Origin: Ignavibacteria bacterium
GTDB lineage: Bacteria; Bacteroidota; Ignavibacteria; Ignavibacteriales; Melioribacteraceae
Assembly (NCBI GenBank): GCA_003233295.1
Contig: QILJ01000516.1
Coordinates: 1 to 9,088 of the forward strand
Length of the DNA stretch: 9,088 nt
Direction: 5' to 3'
Every line of letters starts with the position of its first letter. The first letter of the stretch is position 1. The translations under genes and the position numbers were made by a program. Below are positions 1 through 6,958 of this stretch, in pieces. The notes under the pieces were generated by a model that ran no database searches, was not told where the DNA came from, and saw only the letters and a list, made by a program, of their open reading frames with translations.

Positions 1-2
1 GA

Positions 3-842
3 ACTTTAATTAGTGATGCAGACTCTGCGATGAAAAATAAAGATTACTCGTTTGGATTTGCATTTATACTTGCTGCTTCAATTATTCTTAGGGAAGGTAT
101 TGAGGCATTTTTGATAATAATTACAATCCTTGGTGTGTTAAAATCGATTAATGAATCCAGAGCGGTAAAATGGGTACATGGAGGATGGCTGTTCGCTTTG
201 GTCATCGGAATAGCAAGTATGTTCTTCATAAACTTGATCGTCTCATTCAATGCTCAAAGCAGGGAATTAATGGAAGGCTTCGGAGCATTATTTGCCGTAA
301 TTTTATTATTGTATGTTGGTTTCTGGTTGCACAGCAAAACAGAAGCGAATAAATGGAAGGAATTTGTTGAGGATAAAATCATAAAGTTAGTAAGCAATAA
401 TAATTTGATAGGGCTGGCGGTAATATCTTTTGTGGTTGTATTTAGAGAGGCATTTGAATCGGCTATTTTCCTTTCTGCAATTGAGTTGCAGGTTGACCAA
501 AACGCTAAAAGCGGAATTTATTTTGGGGCGGTCTCTTCTTTAATACTTGTTTTGTTATTAGCGTGGATAGTTTTAAAGTTTGCTGTAAAGTTACCTATTA
601 TAAAATTATTTAAATATTCAGCTTTTATTATTGTTATTCTTTCAATTGTACTTGCTGGAAAAGGTATCCAAGCATTCCAAGAGAGTGGGTATATCAGCAT
701 AACTCAAATTCCAATAAAATTGAATTTCCCGCTGGTAGGATTTTATCCGACAGTCGAGACAATAAGCGCACAATTATTTGTACTGCTATTTACAATAGTG
801 TTATGGAAGTTTAATAAGAAATTTTCTTCTCATCATCAATAA
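3..842 (+). CDS. FTR1-family metal (iron or lead) permease, 5' partial
   Basis: Integral membrane permease of the FTR1/EfeU/PbrT family, which moves iron, or lead in PbrT, across the inner membrane. Counting from the ATG at 30, the two family signatures are visible: REGIE at residues 21-25 and REAFE at 139-143. These are the glutamate-containing metal-relay motifs. About seven hydrophobic segments follow, and the family-typical LAGKGIQAFQESG stretch lies at 208-220. The frame is open from the left edge, reading TLISDADSA before the ATG at 30, and no Shine-Dalgarno sequence precedes that ATG. I therefore take Met30 as internal and the gene as cut by the window. Long FTR1 proteins carry an extracytoplasmic N-terminal domain, often cytochrome-like, but none of it can be seen here. 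The stop touches the next gene's first ATG, so both are in one operon. Family certain; substrate not determined. Confidence 0.9.
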   Translation, partial: TLISDADSAMKNKDYSFGFAFILAASIILREGIEAFLIIITILGVLKSINESRAVKWVHGGWLFALVIGIASMFFINLIVSFNAQSRELMEGFGALFAVILLLYVGFWLHSKTEANKWKEFVEDKIIKLVSNNNLIGLAVISFVVVFREAFESAIFLSAIELQVDQNAKSGIYFGAVSSLILVLLLAWIVLKFAVKLPIIKLFKYSAFIIVILSIVLAGKGIQAFQESGYISITQIPIKLNFPLVGFYPTVETISAQLFVLLFTIVLWKFNKKFSSHHQ

Positions 843-846
843 TGAC

Positions 847-853
847 AGAAGGA
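847..853 (+). promoter_or_regulatory. Ribosome binding site deciding the ATPase start
   Basis: AGAAGGA ends 9 bases before the ATG at 863, a good Shine-Dalgarno match and spacing. Nothing comparable precedes the earlier in-frame ATG at 842, where the upstream bases are pyrimidine-rich. The site lies inside the seven extra codons that the 842 start would add, which favours 863. Confidence 0.55.
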
Positions 854-862
854 TTAAGGACA

Positions 863-2965
863 ATGAAAAAGTATAAAATAAAAAATCTAAGCTGTGCTTC
901 ATGTGCATCAAGAATAGAAGAAGGCGTGGCAAAGTTAGAAGAGGTGAATTTTGTCTCTGTGAATTTTGCTAATTCTTTTATTCAAGTAGATACAAATGAC
1001 CTTGAGAAGGTTAAAAGGAAAATAAAAGAAATAGAAGCCGAAGTGGAAATAGTTGAAAATGAAAAAGAAGATGAAGAGGAATTCAGTGTAAAACAAGAAT
1101 TGCTGAAGATATTCTTTATTATCTCTTTTCTTGTAGCCGGAATTATTTACAAAGAAGAACTTCATAATACTCCGTATGAAATAGCCGAGTATTTTGTTTT
1201 TGTAACTATCTATCTTTTAAGCGGTTGGGGTGTTCTAAAAACTGCAGCTCTGAATATTGTAAAAGGACAAGTTTTTAACGAACAGTTTTTAATGTCTGTT
1301 GCCACACTCGGTGCCTTTGCTATTCACGAAATGCCGGAAGCCGTAGCTGTTATGGTCTTTTACAATGTAGGTGAGTTCTTCCAGGACCTTGCTGTACATC
1401 GTTCACGCAGATCGATAAAAAGTCTTTTGGAAATTCGTCCGGACCATGCAAATCTTTTATCTAACGGCGATGTTAAAGAAGTTTCTCCAGAAGATATAAT
1501 TGTAGGTGATAAGATATTGGTTAAACCTGGCGAGAAGATCCCGCTGGATGGCGAAGTGATTGAAGGAAGTTCTATGCTTGATACTTCTGCCCTTACCGGT
1601 GAGTCGGTACCTCGATCTGTTAAAGAAGGTGAAGTTGTGATGGCGGGGATGATCAATAAATCAGGTACTTTGACTGTTAAAGTAACAAAACTATTCGGTG
1701 AGTCCTCTATCGCGAAAATTTTAGACCTCGTTGAAAATGCAACTTCTAAAAAAGCTGAAACAGAAAAATTCATTACAAAATTTGCACGCTATTACACGCC
1801 GGCAGTAGTTTTCGGCGCTATACTTGTTGCTGTTCTGCCGCCTTTGCTGGTAGAAGGTCAGTTATTTTCGGTTTGGATATACAGAGCTTTGATCATGCTT
1901 GTAGTTTCCTGTCCGTGCGCTTTGGTAATCAGCATTCCGCTTGGTTATTTCGGCGGTATAGGAGGTGCATCTCGTAGAGGAATATTAGTTAAAGGTTCAA
2001 ACTATTTGGATGCACTTACCACCGTAAAGACTACCGTATTCGATAAAACCGGAACCCTTACAAAAGGAGAGTTCAAAGTTTCTGAGATCATCACAAAAAA
2101 TGGATACGAAGAATCGGAAGTACTGAGATTTGCAGCTTATGCTGAAGTGAACTCCAATCATCCAATTGCTCAATCAATCTTGGAAGCATATAAAAATGAT
2201 GTTGATCAGGAAAAGATCGGGAATATAACTGAAATTGCCGGGCATGGAATTGAAGCGGAAGTTGAAGGCAAAATTATAATTGCCGGGAATGATAAATTAC
2301 TTCACAATAAAAATATTGAACACGATGTGTGCGATGTTGAAGGAACTGTTGTGCATGTTGCTGTTAATTCAATGTACACCGGTTACATTGTAATTTCAGA
2401 TACGATTAAGGATGATGCGGTAGAAGCAATTAAAGAGTTGAAAAAACTGGGGGTAAAAAGAACCATTATGCTTACAGGGGATAATGCCTTTGCTGCAAAG
2501 AGTATTGCCGGTAAACTTAATATTGATGAGGTCTATGCTGAGTTGCTACCGGAAGATAAAGTTAGTTACATAGAGAAATTCATTTCAGAATCGAGTAAAG
2601 GCGATAAGGTGGCTTTTGTCGGAGACGGTATAAACGATGCGCCGGTTCTTGCCCGCGCTGATGTCGGTATAGCAATGGGCGCGCTTGGTTCCGATGCGGC
2701 AGTTGAGACTGCGGATGTGGTGCTGATGAATGACACACTATCCAGTGATGACACACTATCCAGTGTTCCTACATCGATCAGAATTGCGAAGAAAACCAGA
2801 AGGATTGTTTGGCAGAATATCATTTTCGCTCTTGGTGTTAAACTGTTATTTATCATTTTTGCAGCATTCGGCTTGGCAACAATGTGGGAAGCGGTTTTCG
2901 GTGATATGGGTGTTGCGCTTATAGCAATATTAAATGCAACAAGAGTATTAAAGACCGAAAAATGA
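863..2965 (+). CDS. P1B-2 type heavy-metal (Zn/Cd/Pb) translocating P-type ATPase
   Basis: ATP-driven exporter of soft divalent cations through the inner membrane. Residues are numbered from the alternative ATG at 842; subtract 7 for the preferred start. HMA domain 8-72 with metal-binding C18 and C21 (LSCASC). An acidic EKEDEEE linker follows at 74-80. Membrane helices lie near 88-103, 114-140, 148-182, 316-336 and 347-375, with two more at 656-701. Actuator TGES 252-255; transmembrane metal site CPC 357-359; phosphorylated D401 in DKTGT; HP 440-441 in the nucleotide domain; GDGIND 594-599. CPCALVISIPLG plus D688 in the last helix fits the ZntA/CadA class rather than CopA, where CPCALGLATP is usual. 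Length is normal for the family. A tandem six-residue insertion (DTLSSD-type) sits at about 630-641. The stop overlaps the kinase start (ATGA). Zn, Cd and Pb cannot be told apart from sequence. Confidence 0.93.
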   Translation: MKKYKIKNLSCASCASRIEEGVAKLEEVNFVSVNFANSFIQVDTNDLEKVKRKIKEIEAEVEIVENEKEDEEEFSVKQELLKIFFIISFLVAGIIYKEELHNTPYEIAEYFVFVTIYLLSGWGVLKTAALNIVKGQVFNEQFLMSVATLGAFAIHEMPEAVAVMVFYNVGEFFQDLAVHRSRRSIKSLLEIRPDHANLLSNGDVKEVSPEDIIVGDKILVKPGEKIPLDGEVIEGSSMLDTSALTGESVPRSVKEGEVVMAGMINKSGTLTVKVTKLFGESSIAKILDLVENATSKKAETEKFITKFARYYTPAVVFGAILVAVLPPLLVEGQLFSVWIYRALIMLVVSCPCALVISIPLGYFGGIGGASRRGILVKGSNYLDALTTVKTTVFDKTGTLTKGEFKVSEIITKNGYEESEVLRFAAYAEVNSNHPIAQSILEAYKNDVDQEKIGNITEIAGHGIEAEVEGKIIIAGNDKLLHNKNIEHDVCDVEGTVVHVAVNSMYTGYIVISDTIKDDAVEAIKELKKLGVKRTIMLTGDNAFAAKSIAGKLNIDEVYAELLPEDKVSYIEKFISESSKGDKVAFVGDGINDAPVLARADVGIAMGALGSDAAVETADVVLMNDTLSSDDTLSSVPTSIRIAKKTRRIVWQNIIFALGVKLLFIIFAAFGLATMWEAVFGDMGVALIAILNATRVLKTEK
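2730..2765 (+). repeat. Perfect 18-bp tandem duplication inside the ATPase gene
   Basis: Two identical adjacent copies of ATGACACACTATCCAGTG, at 2730-2747 and 2748-2765. The unit is a multiple of three, so it adds six residues in frame: the protein reads NDTLSSDDTLSSVPTS. It lies just after the P-domain DVVLM motif and before the helix leading to the last membrane pair. The copies are identical at every base, including third positions, which implies a recent slippage or duplication event. Confidence 0.95.
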
Positions 2966-4611
2966 AAAGATTTAAACTTTTAAATACTATAACAATTTTA
3001 TTGGGATTACTTTCCTTTGTAATGATTATTGCTCTCGGGTGGTTCACTTATGAAAACTATGACAGAGAAAGAACCTTAATGGAAAATAATCTGCAACAGG
3101 AAGCAGAGTTTATCAGGACATCACTTCGTGCAAAACTTTTAATGGGCATAGGAAGTGACCTGCATCAGCTTCGAGATTATGTTGAAAGGTTAGAAGCCTC
3201 ACCGTTTGTTAAACATATTCTGGTTTTCGATAAGGATAAGAATAATTTACTTGGAGATGAGAAGTATACATATAATGAATATACCGATGATCATACTGAA
3301 TATCAGAAAATCAATTTTGATAGCGAGGGGAATTATGTTTTTACTTTTGTTTCTGAGATAGAAATTCATTACGATATATTAACCGGAAAAAGAGTTGACA
3401 AATCAACTACAGGAGTAAAATACACAACCGTAATTGAATTATATGCTAATGAATATTATGAAGCGCAAAGTGAAGATATAAGAAGAGCTTTAGGAACAGG
3501 TATTCTTCTTCTTGTTATTGGGTTGGCTTCGGTCTATTTTATTTTTGTTATTAAACGCTATTACTCTGTTAATGTTAATTTGCAAAATGTTCAGGATTAT
3601 ATTTCTAATGTAATTCAAAGTATGCCAAATGGCTTAATATCATTAGATAAGACTGGAAAAGTAGAAACGGTTAATAGAACTGCTGTTAAACTGCTAAGGC
3701 TTGAAGATGAAGAAGTAATTGGTAAAAACATCCAGGATGTGCTGCCAAATTGTAAATCGGAAGCTTTGGTAAAAAGCGATATTGAAAAATTTGAACAGAA
3801 CATTGAATGTCATCTTAATGACGGGAATAAAATACCTTTAAACATAATATCAAGTAAGATAAAGAATGAAATTGGAGAAGACTTAGGAACCGTGTTAATA
3901 TTCACCGATCTGAGAGAATTGAAATCGTTGGAAAAAGCGGTTGAAAGATCAGAAAGATTAGCGAGCATGGGTAGAATGGCTGCGGGTATTGCTCACGAGA
4001 TACGCAATCCTTTAAGTTCAATAAGAGGACTTGCACAATACTTGCGTAATAAATTTGATAAGGACTCTGAAAGTCGTGAGTATGCATCTGTGATGATAAA
4101 TGAAGTTGACAGACTCAATCGTGTTATACGGGACATGTTGAATTTTGCAAAACCTCACGAACCAAAATTAGCTTTGTGCCGTGTTGAAGATATTATTAGT
4201 CACTCATTGAAGTTGATTGAATCGGAACTAAATGAAAAAAAGATAAATATTATTTTACTTAATAAAGATGATTTGCCAATGGTGCTTGCTGATTCTGATC
4301 TGTTAACTCAGGTATTTCTGAATTTGTTTGTTAATTCAATTGAAGCGCTGAATGAGAACGGAACAATTGAAATATCGTTTTCAGAAGGAAAGCAGTTTGT
4401 AATAATTGAAATTTCGGATGAAGGAACTGGAATCGAAAAAGAGAACCTCAATAAAATATTCGATCCTTTCTTCACATCCAAGTCCAACGGAACAGGATTG
4501 GGTTTAGCGATTGTTTATAGGATAATTGAAAATCACAATGGTGAAATTACCGTGAATAGTGTGGTAAATAGAGGAACAACTTTTAAAATTAAGTTACCCA
4601 AGAGTAACTAA
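2962..4611 (+). CDS. Membrane PAS-containing sensor histidine kinase, ZraS/HydH-NtrB-like
   Basis: Sensor of a two-component pair that autophosphorylates and passes phosphate to the next gene's product. Domains in order: membrane helix 9-28; extracytoplasmic sensor 29-175; helix 177-197; PAS about 212-318; a short coiled connector (LKSLEKAVERSERLASMG); HisKA with phosphoacceptor H345 in AHEIRNP; HATPase with N-box N454/N458, G1 DEGTG 486-490, F-box DPFF 501-504 and G2 GTGLGLA 510-516. This order and H-box type match the NtrB/ZraS/AtoS group that pairs with sigma54 activators. The sensor domain has no Cys and only scattered His (68, 85, 111, 137) among many acidic and Tyr residues. Direct metal binding is therefore plausible but not shown. 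The start ATG overlaps the ATPase stop in ATGA, implying translational coupling with a transporter. Its signal is inferred to be the exported metal. Confidence 0.92.
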   Translation: MKRFKLLNTITILLGLLSFVMIIALGWFTYENYDRERTLMENNLQQEAEFIRTSLRAKLLMGIGSDLHQLRDYVERLEASPFVKHILVFDKDKNNLLGDEKYTYNEYTDDHTEYQKINFDSEGNYVFTFVSEIEIHYDILTGKRVDKSTTGVKYTTVIELYANEYYEAQSEDIRRALGTGILLLVIGLASVYFIFVIKRYYSVNVNLQNVQDYISNVIQSMPNGLISLDKTGKVETVNRTAVKLLRLEDEEVIGKNIQDVLPNCKSEALVKSDIEKFEQNIECHLNDGNKIPLNIISSKIKNEIGEDLGTVLIFTDLRELKSLEKAVERSERLASMGRMAAGIAHEIRNPLSSIRGLAQYLRNKFDKDSESREYASVMINEVDRLNRVIRDMLNFAKPHEPKLALCRVEDIISHSLKLIESELNEKKINIILLNKDDLPMVLADSDLLTQVFLNLFVNSIEALNENGTIEISFSEGKQFVIIEISDEGTGIEKENLNKIFDPFFTSKSNGTGLGLAIVYRIIENHNGEITVNSVVNRGTTFKIKLPKSN

Positions 4612-4614
4612 GAT

Positions 4615-5982
4615 ATGATTAAACAAAAGAAAAAAATATTAATAGTTGATGATGACACATCGCATCGCTTGATGATAAAAGCAAATATGTTGGACAAAGA
4701 ATACGATGTAAGGGAAGCTGAGGACGGTGAGGATGCAATTGCCCTCGTGGAGAAGGACTTTTTTGATCTTATCATAATGGATATAAAAATGAAAAAAGTT
4801 GATGGCATTACTGCCCTCAAAAAGATCAAAGAAATAAGCCCTTCCATTCCTGTTATGATAATGACTGCATATTCTTCTGTGCAGACTGCTGTGGACGCGC
4901 TTAAACTCGGTGCTGCTGAATATTTTGTAAAACCATTAGATATGGAAGCTGTCTGTCACTCAGTGGAGAAAACTTTTAACTATTTGGATTTACAAAAAGA
5001 GAACAAAACACTTAAAGAACAGCTAAATAGAGATTTTGAAATATCTTCGATAATTGGTAAAAGTAATGCAATGAAATCCGTCTTCGAGATAATCTCTCTT
5101 TCTGCTCCAAGCGATGCAACAATTTTATTATTGGGCGAAAGCGGAACAGGGAAAGAATTGATTGCTAATGCAGTTCATCAAAATAGTTTTAGAAAAGAGA
5201 AACCATTTGTTAAAATAAACTGTGCAGCTTTACACGAAAACTTATTGGAGAGTGAGCTATTTGGTCATGAAAAAGGAGCATTTACTGGTGCTGTGACAAA
5301 GAGAGAAGGACGGTTTGAGTTGGCAAACAAAGGTACATTGTTTCTCGACGAAATAGGAGATATGACTCTTTCCACACAAGCTAAAATATTACGTGTCTTG
5401 CAAGAAGGTGAATTTGAGAGAGTGGGCGGAGATAAAACAATCAAAGTTGATGTTCGTATTATCGCAGCAACGAACAAAGATTTAGAACATGAAGTTGAAG
5501 AAGGTAATTTTAGAAAAGATCTTTTTTTTAGATTGAGTGTTGTTCCAATTACTCTGCCACCGCTAAGAAAAAGAAAGCAGGACATTCCGTTGCTGGCAGA
5601 ATTCTTTTTGAAAAAATATGCAAAGAAGAATAACAGATTGATCCGTGGGTTTACACCAGCGGCTTTAGACAAACTTATGCGCTATGATTGGCCGGGAAAT
5701 GTCAGGGAATTGGAGAACGCTATAGAGAGAACTGTTATTATGTCATTCGATCAGTTGATAAGACCAGAGACTCTACCAGATTTTCTAAATTCAGCAGAAG
5801 GAAATGGTAACAAGCAAGAATCTGAACTGCAACCAGGTCGTTCCATTAAAGATGTTGAAAAAGAATTGATTATTAAAACACTTGAAAGTACTGATAACAA
5901 TATTACTCGTGCAGCAGAGTTGTTGGGTATTTCAAGAAGAACATTACATAATAAAATAAATGAATATAACATTGAACAGTAA
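4615..5982 (+). CDS. NtrC-family sigma54-dependent response regulator, ZraR/HydG-like
   Basis: Transcription activator working with sigma54 RNA polymerase. REC domain 6-118 with acidic pocket D12/D13, phosphoacceptor D56, T84 and K106. AAA+ domain about 145-312 with Walker A GESGTGKE 174-181, the sigma54-contact loop GAFTGA 221-226, Walker B FLDEIGD 243-249, and arginine-finger region R300/R306. C-terminal Fis-type helix-turn-helix 427-450 (TRAAELLGISRRTLHNKI). All catalytic and sigma54-binding residues are intact, so it should be a working activator. Length (455) is typical. It begins three bases after the kinase stop with only a weak Shine-Dalgarno sequence, so it is probably translated with the kinase. 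Intact GAFTGA predicts -24/-12 promoters among its targets; two candidates lie in the next intergenic region. Assignment to ZraR specifically rests on gene context. Confidence 0.95.
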   Translation: MIKQKKKILIVDDDTSHRLMIKANMLDKEYDVREAEDGEDAIALVEKDFFDLIIMDIKMKKVDGITALKKIKEISPSIPVMIMTAYSSVQTAVDALKLGAAEYFVKPLDMEAVCHSVEKTFNYLDLQKENKTLKEQLNRDFEISSIIGKSNAMKSVFEIISLSAPSDATILLLGESGTGKELIANAVHQNSFRKEKPFVKINCAALHENLLESELFGHEKGAFTGAVTKREGRFELANKGTLFLDEIGDMTLSTQAKILRVLQEGEFERVGGDKTIKVDVRIIAATNKDLEHEVEEGNFRKDLFFRLSVVPITLPPLRKRKQDIPLLAEFFLKKYAKKNNRLIRGFTPAALDKLMRYDWPGNVRELENAIERTVIMSFDQLIRPETLPDFLNSAEGNGNKQESELQPGRSIKDVEKELIIKTLESTDNNITRAAELLGISRRTLHNKINEYNIEQ

Positions 5983-6011
5983 AAATTTTTGTTTTGCTTA
6001 TCACGTACTTA

Positions 6012-6149
6012 TTATAACTGCGTAACTAAAATAAACAGTAAACTTATTGCGGCACTTCCCGATAAGATCATCATGAATGTTTTTATGAGTACTCTTAAAA
6101 ATTCTATTACAATGATACTCGCTAATGTTATAAATATTAAGTTGAACAT
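6012..6149 (-). CDS. Putative 45-residue two-helix membrane protein
   Basis: A small ORF running left, convergent with the response-regulator gene. The product starts MFNLIFITLASIIVIEFL and ends ISLLFILVTQL. Two hydrophobic helices (about 2-18 and 27-42) are split by a short basic/polar turn (RVLIKT), with GSAA in the second. A strong Shine-Dalgarno sequence (AAGGA, 6160-6156) sits 6 bases before the ATG, better than most genes in this window. A sigma54-like element lies just upstream with a predicted start near 6163, leaving a leader of about 14 bases that contains the Shine-Dalgarno sequence. I do not recognise the family. Small two-helix proteins often modulate a transporter or kinase, but no function is assigned. 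AT-rich DNA readily encodes hydrophobic peptides by chance, so the call rests on the combined signals. Confidence 0.42.
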   Translation of the reverse strand: MFNLIFITLASIIVIEFLRVLIKTFMMILSGSAAISLLFILVTQL

Positions 6150-6174
6150 TTTTAATCCTTTTTATAGTTGTAGG

Positions 6175-6190
6175 GCAAAAGTCATTCCAA
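6175..6190 (-). promoter_or_regulatory. Sigma54-type (-24/-12) promoter candidate, leftward
   Basis: On the minus strand the sequence reads TTGGAATGACTTTTGC. Against TGGCACG-N4-TTGC it matches TGG-A-G at five of seven positions, has all four of TTGC, and has the exact 12-base GG-to-GC period. The predicted transcription start is near 6163, 14 bases before the ATG of the 45-residue protein. The neighbouring sigma54 activator gene makes it plausible. The two -24 mismatches keep confidence moderate. Confidence 0.4.
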
Positions 6191-6281
6191 AAAATATTGC
6201 AACTTAATATGACTCTCAAAATTTAGCATAAAACAATCGAGGTTCAATATATTCTTCTGCCTTCAGTCTCTAACAGTATCT

Positions 6282-6307
6282 TTTAAATACTACAAAGAGT
6301 ATTTAAA
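6282..6307. repeat. AT-only perfect dyad, 10-bp arms
   Basis: TTTAAATACT (6282-6291) and AGTATTTAAA (6298-6307) are perfect reverse complements around a 6-base loop ACAAAG. Only one G/C pair per arm makes it a poor terminator stem, although TTTT follows on the plus strand. It could be an operator or a weak bidirectional terminator. It sits about 131 bp upstream of the predicted leftward start. Confidence 0.55.
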
Positions 6308-6370
6308 TTTTAACAAGATGAAATCATTTTTTCTTTTCCTTCCTTAGATTTTTCAGTTTTAATTTATCAG

Positions 6371-6387
6371 TGTGAAAAATTTGCGCA
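6371..6387. promoter_or_regulatory. Upstream activator site candidate 1 (NtrC-type geometry)
   Basis: TGTGAA-N5-TGCGCA: a 17-base imperfect dyad with 6-N5-6 spacing, as in NtrC sites (TGCAC..-N5-..GTGCA). Four of six arm positions pair. The left arm repeats that of the better site at 6411-6429, with centres 41 bp apart, about four helical turns, so both would lie on one DNA face. It is about 190 bp upstream of the rightward predicted start. Confidence 0.4.
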
Positions 6388-6410
6388 GCTTAAGCGATTC
6401 AAACTCATAA

Positions 6411-6429
6411 CTGTGAAAATTATTCACAG
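6411..6429. promoter_or_regulatory. Upstream activator site candidate 2, perfect dyad
   Basis: CTGTGAA-AATTA-TTCACAG is a perfect 7-bp inverted repeat with a 5-base spacer. It lies about 150 bp upstream of the predicted rightward sigma54 start, within the usual range for NtrC-family activators. The architecture matches NtrC sites. The odd centre (TGTGA-N7-TCACA) does not fit CRP, which needs N6. Binding by the regulator encoded at 4615-5982 is inferred. Confidence 0.5.
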
Positions 6430-6544
6430 AACAAAATTTAGTTATTATTCTCACATAAAAATATAATGTAAAATTTTTTTTATTTCATTTGGAATTAGCT
6501 TATAATCAAATAAATATGTTGGCAAAACACTGCTATTTTTTATA

Positions 6545-6559
6545 TGGCACATAACTTGT
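6545..6559 (+). promoter_or_regulatory. Sigma54-type (-24/-12) promoter candidate, rightward
   Basis: TGGCAC-ATAAC-TTGT: the -24 element TGGCAC is perfect and the spacing to TTG is exact. The last base of the -12 element is T instead of C, a departure from the near-invariant GC. The predicted start is near 6571, about 25 bases before the ATG at 6596. It would serve the zinc-ribbon and ZraP-like genes. Confidence 0.5.
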
Positions 6560-6595
6560 CTTACCATCGATAAAAATTAAGTAATGGATTAAAGA

Positions 6596-6925
6596 ATGTA
6601 TTGTACAGATGGTTTCGGATACGGTTATTATTGGCACTTTGGTAATTCGCTTTTTATTTTGATTTTATTAGTCGGGGTCGCAGTTTTAGTATACCGATTA
6701 TTATTGAATAATGAGAATCGGGTTTCAGGTAGATCAGTAGCAACTAATTATTTTCATTCGGCAGGCATCAAGACCCTTTGTCCATCATGCAGTACTAATA
6801 TAGAGGAAACTTATTTACGTTGCCCTGAATGTAATTACATTCTTAAGTCAAATTGTCCATCATGCGGTAAAATTATCAAAACAGATTGGGCGGTATGCCC
6901 ATACTGTGAAACAAAATTAAAATAA
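6596..6925 (+). CDS. Small membrane protein with double zinc ribbon
   Basis: A 109-residue protein. A short aromatic/glycine-rich N-terminus (GFGYGYYWHFG), with a Cys at position 3, precedes one membrane helix at about 18-38. A basic linker follows. Two CxxC...CxxC zinc ribbons come next: C62/C65 with C76/C79, and C87/C90 with C101/C104. Each has the CPxC knuckle typical of double zinc-ribbon domains. The N-terminal W/Y/G/H-rich segment before a helix recalls small membrane proteins common in metal-resistance loci. It is the first gene after the rightward sigma54-like element and is 33 bases from the ZraP-like gene, probably the same transcript. Four-Cys ribbons normally bind structural Zn, so a role as metal sensor, buffer or protein-interaction adaptor is open. 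The domain call is firm; the function is unknown. Confidence 0.82.
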   Translation: MYCTDGFGYGYYWHFGNSLFILILLVGVAVLVYRLLLNNENRVSGRSVATNYFHSAGIKTLCPSCSTNIEETYLRCPECNYILKSNCPSCGKIIKTDWAVCPYCETKLK

Positions 6926-6958
6926 TATTTTCATAAACAAAAGATAGGAGAACTTATC

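Larger units (their letters stand above)
5983..6595. other. 613-base intergenic region with bidirectional control elements
   Basis: No long protein-like ORF lies here. What it holds, left to right: a short A/T palindrome AAAAATTTTT at 5981-5990 without a GC stem, so no convincing terminator for the upstream operon; a 45-codon minus-strand ORF (6012-6149); a leftward -24/-12-like element (6175-6190); an AT-only dyad (6282-6307); two NtrC-geometry dyads (6371-6387 and 6411-6429) plus a half site TTCTCACA (6448-6455); a lone TATAAT at 6501-6506 without a matching -35; and a rightward -24/-12-like element (6545-6559). The stretch 6220-6281 shows nothing I can name. Confidence 0.6.

Noticed and set aside
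842..862. ATG at 842 as the ATPase start.
   Set aside because: It has no ribosome site. The ATG at 863 has AGAAGGA at 9-base spacing and starts directly at the HMA domain. The 842 start cannot be fully excluded, given its stop/start contact with the FTR1 gene.
1360..1773. 137-codon antisense ORF within the ATPase gene, and similar antisense ORFs at 2566-2856 and 5265-5672.
   Set aside because: They are mirror shadows of strongly conserved genes, Ser/Thr/Ile-rich and without any domain.
863..2965. Copper exporter (CopA, P1B-1).
   Set aside because: After CPC the sequence reads ALVISIPLG, and the last helix carries an Asp (D688) as in ZntA/CadA. CopA has ALGLATP and Met/Ser-type residues.
5989..6219. 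Two overlapping 72-codon ORFs on opposite strands (5989-6207 plus, 6001-6219 minus).
   Set aside because: Both have Cys/Asn/Lys/Ile-rich composition without recognisable motifs and no Shine-Dalgarno sequence. The minus one also overlaps the better-supported 45-codon ORF in another frame.
6411..6429. CRP/FNR-type site (TGTGA...TCACA).
   Set aside because: The spacer between TGTGA and TCACA is 7 bases, not 6, in both dyads. That puts the centre on a base and fits NtrC geometry better.
6519..6534. TTGGCA...TGCT as a rightward sigma54 promoter.
   Set aside because: The GG-to-GC period is 11 bases instead of 12, and sigma54 tolerates spacing changes poorly. The element at 6545-6559 has correct spacing.
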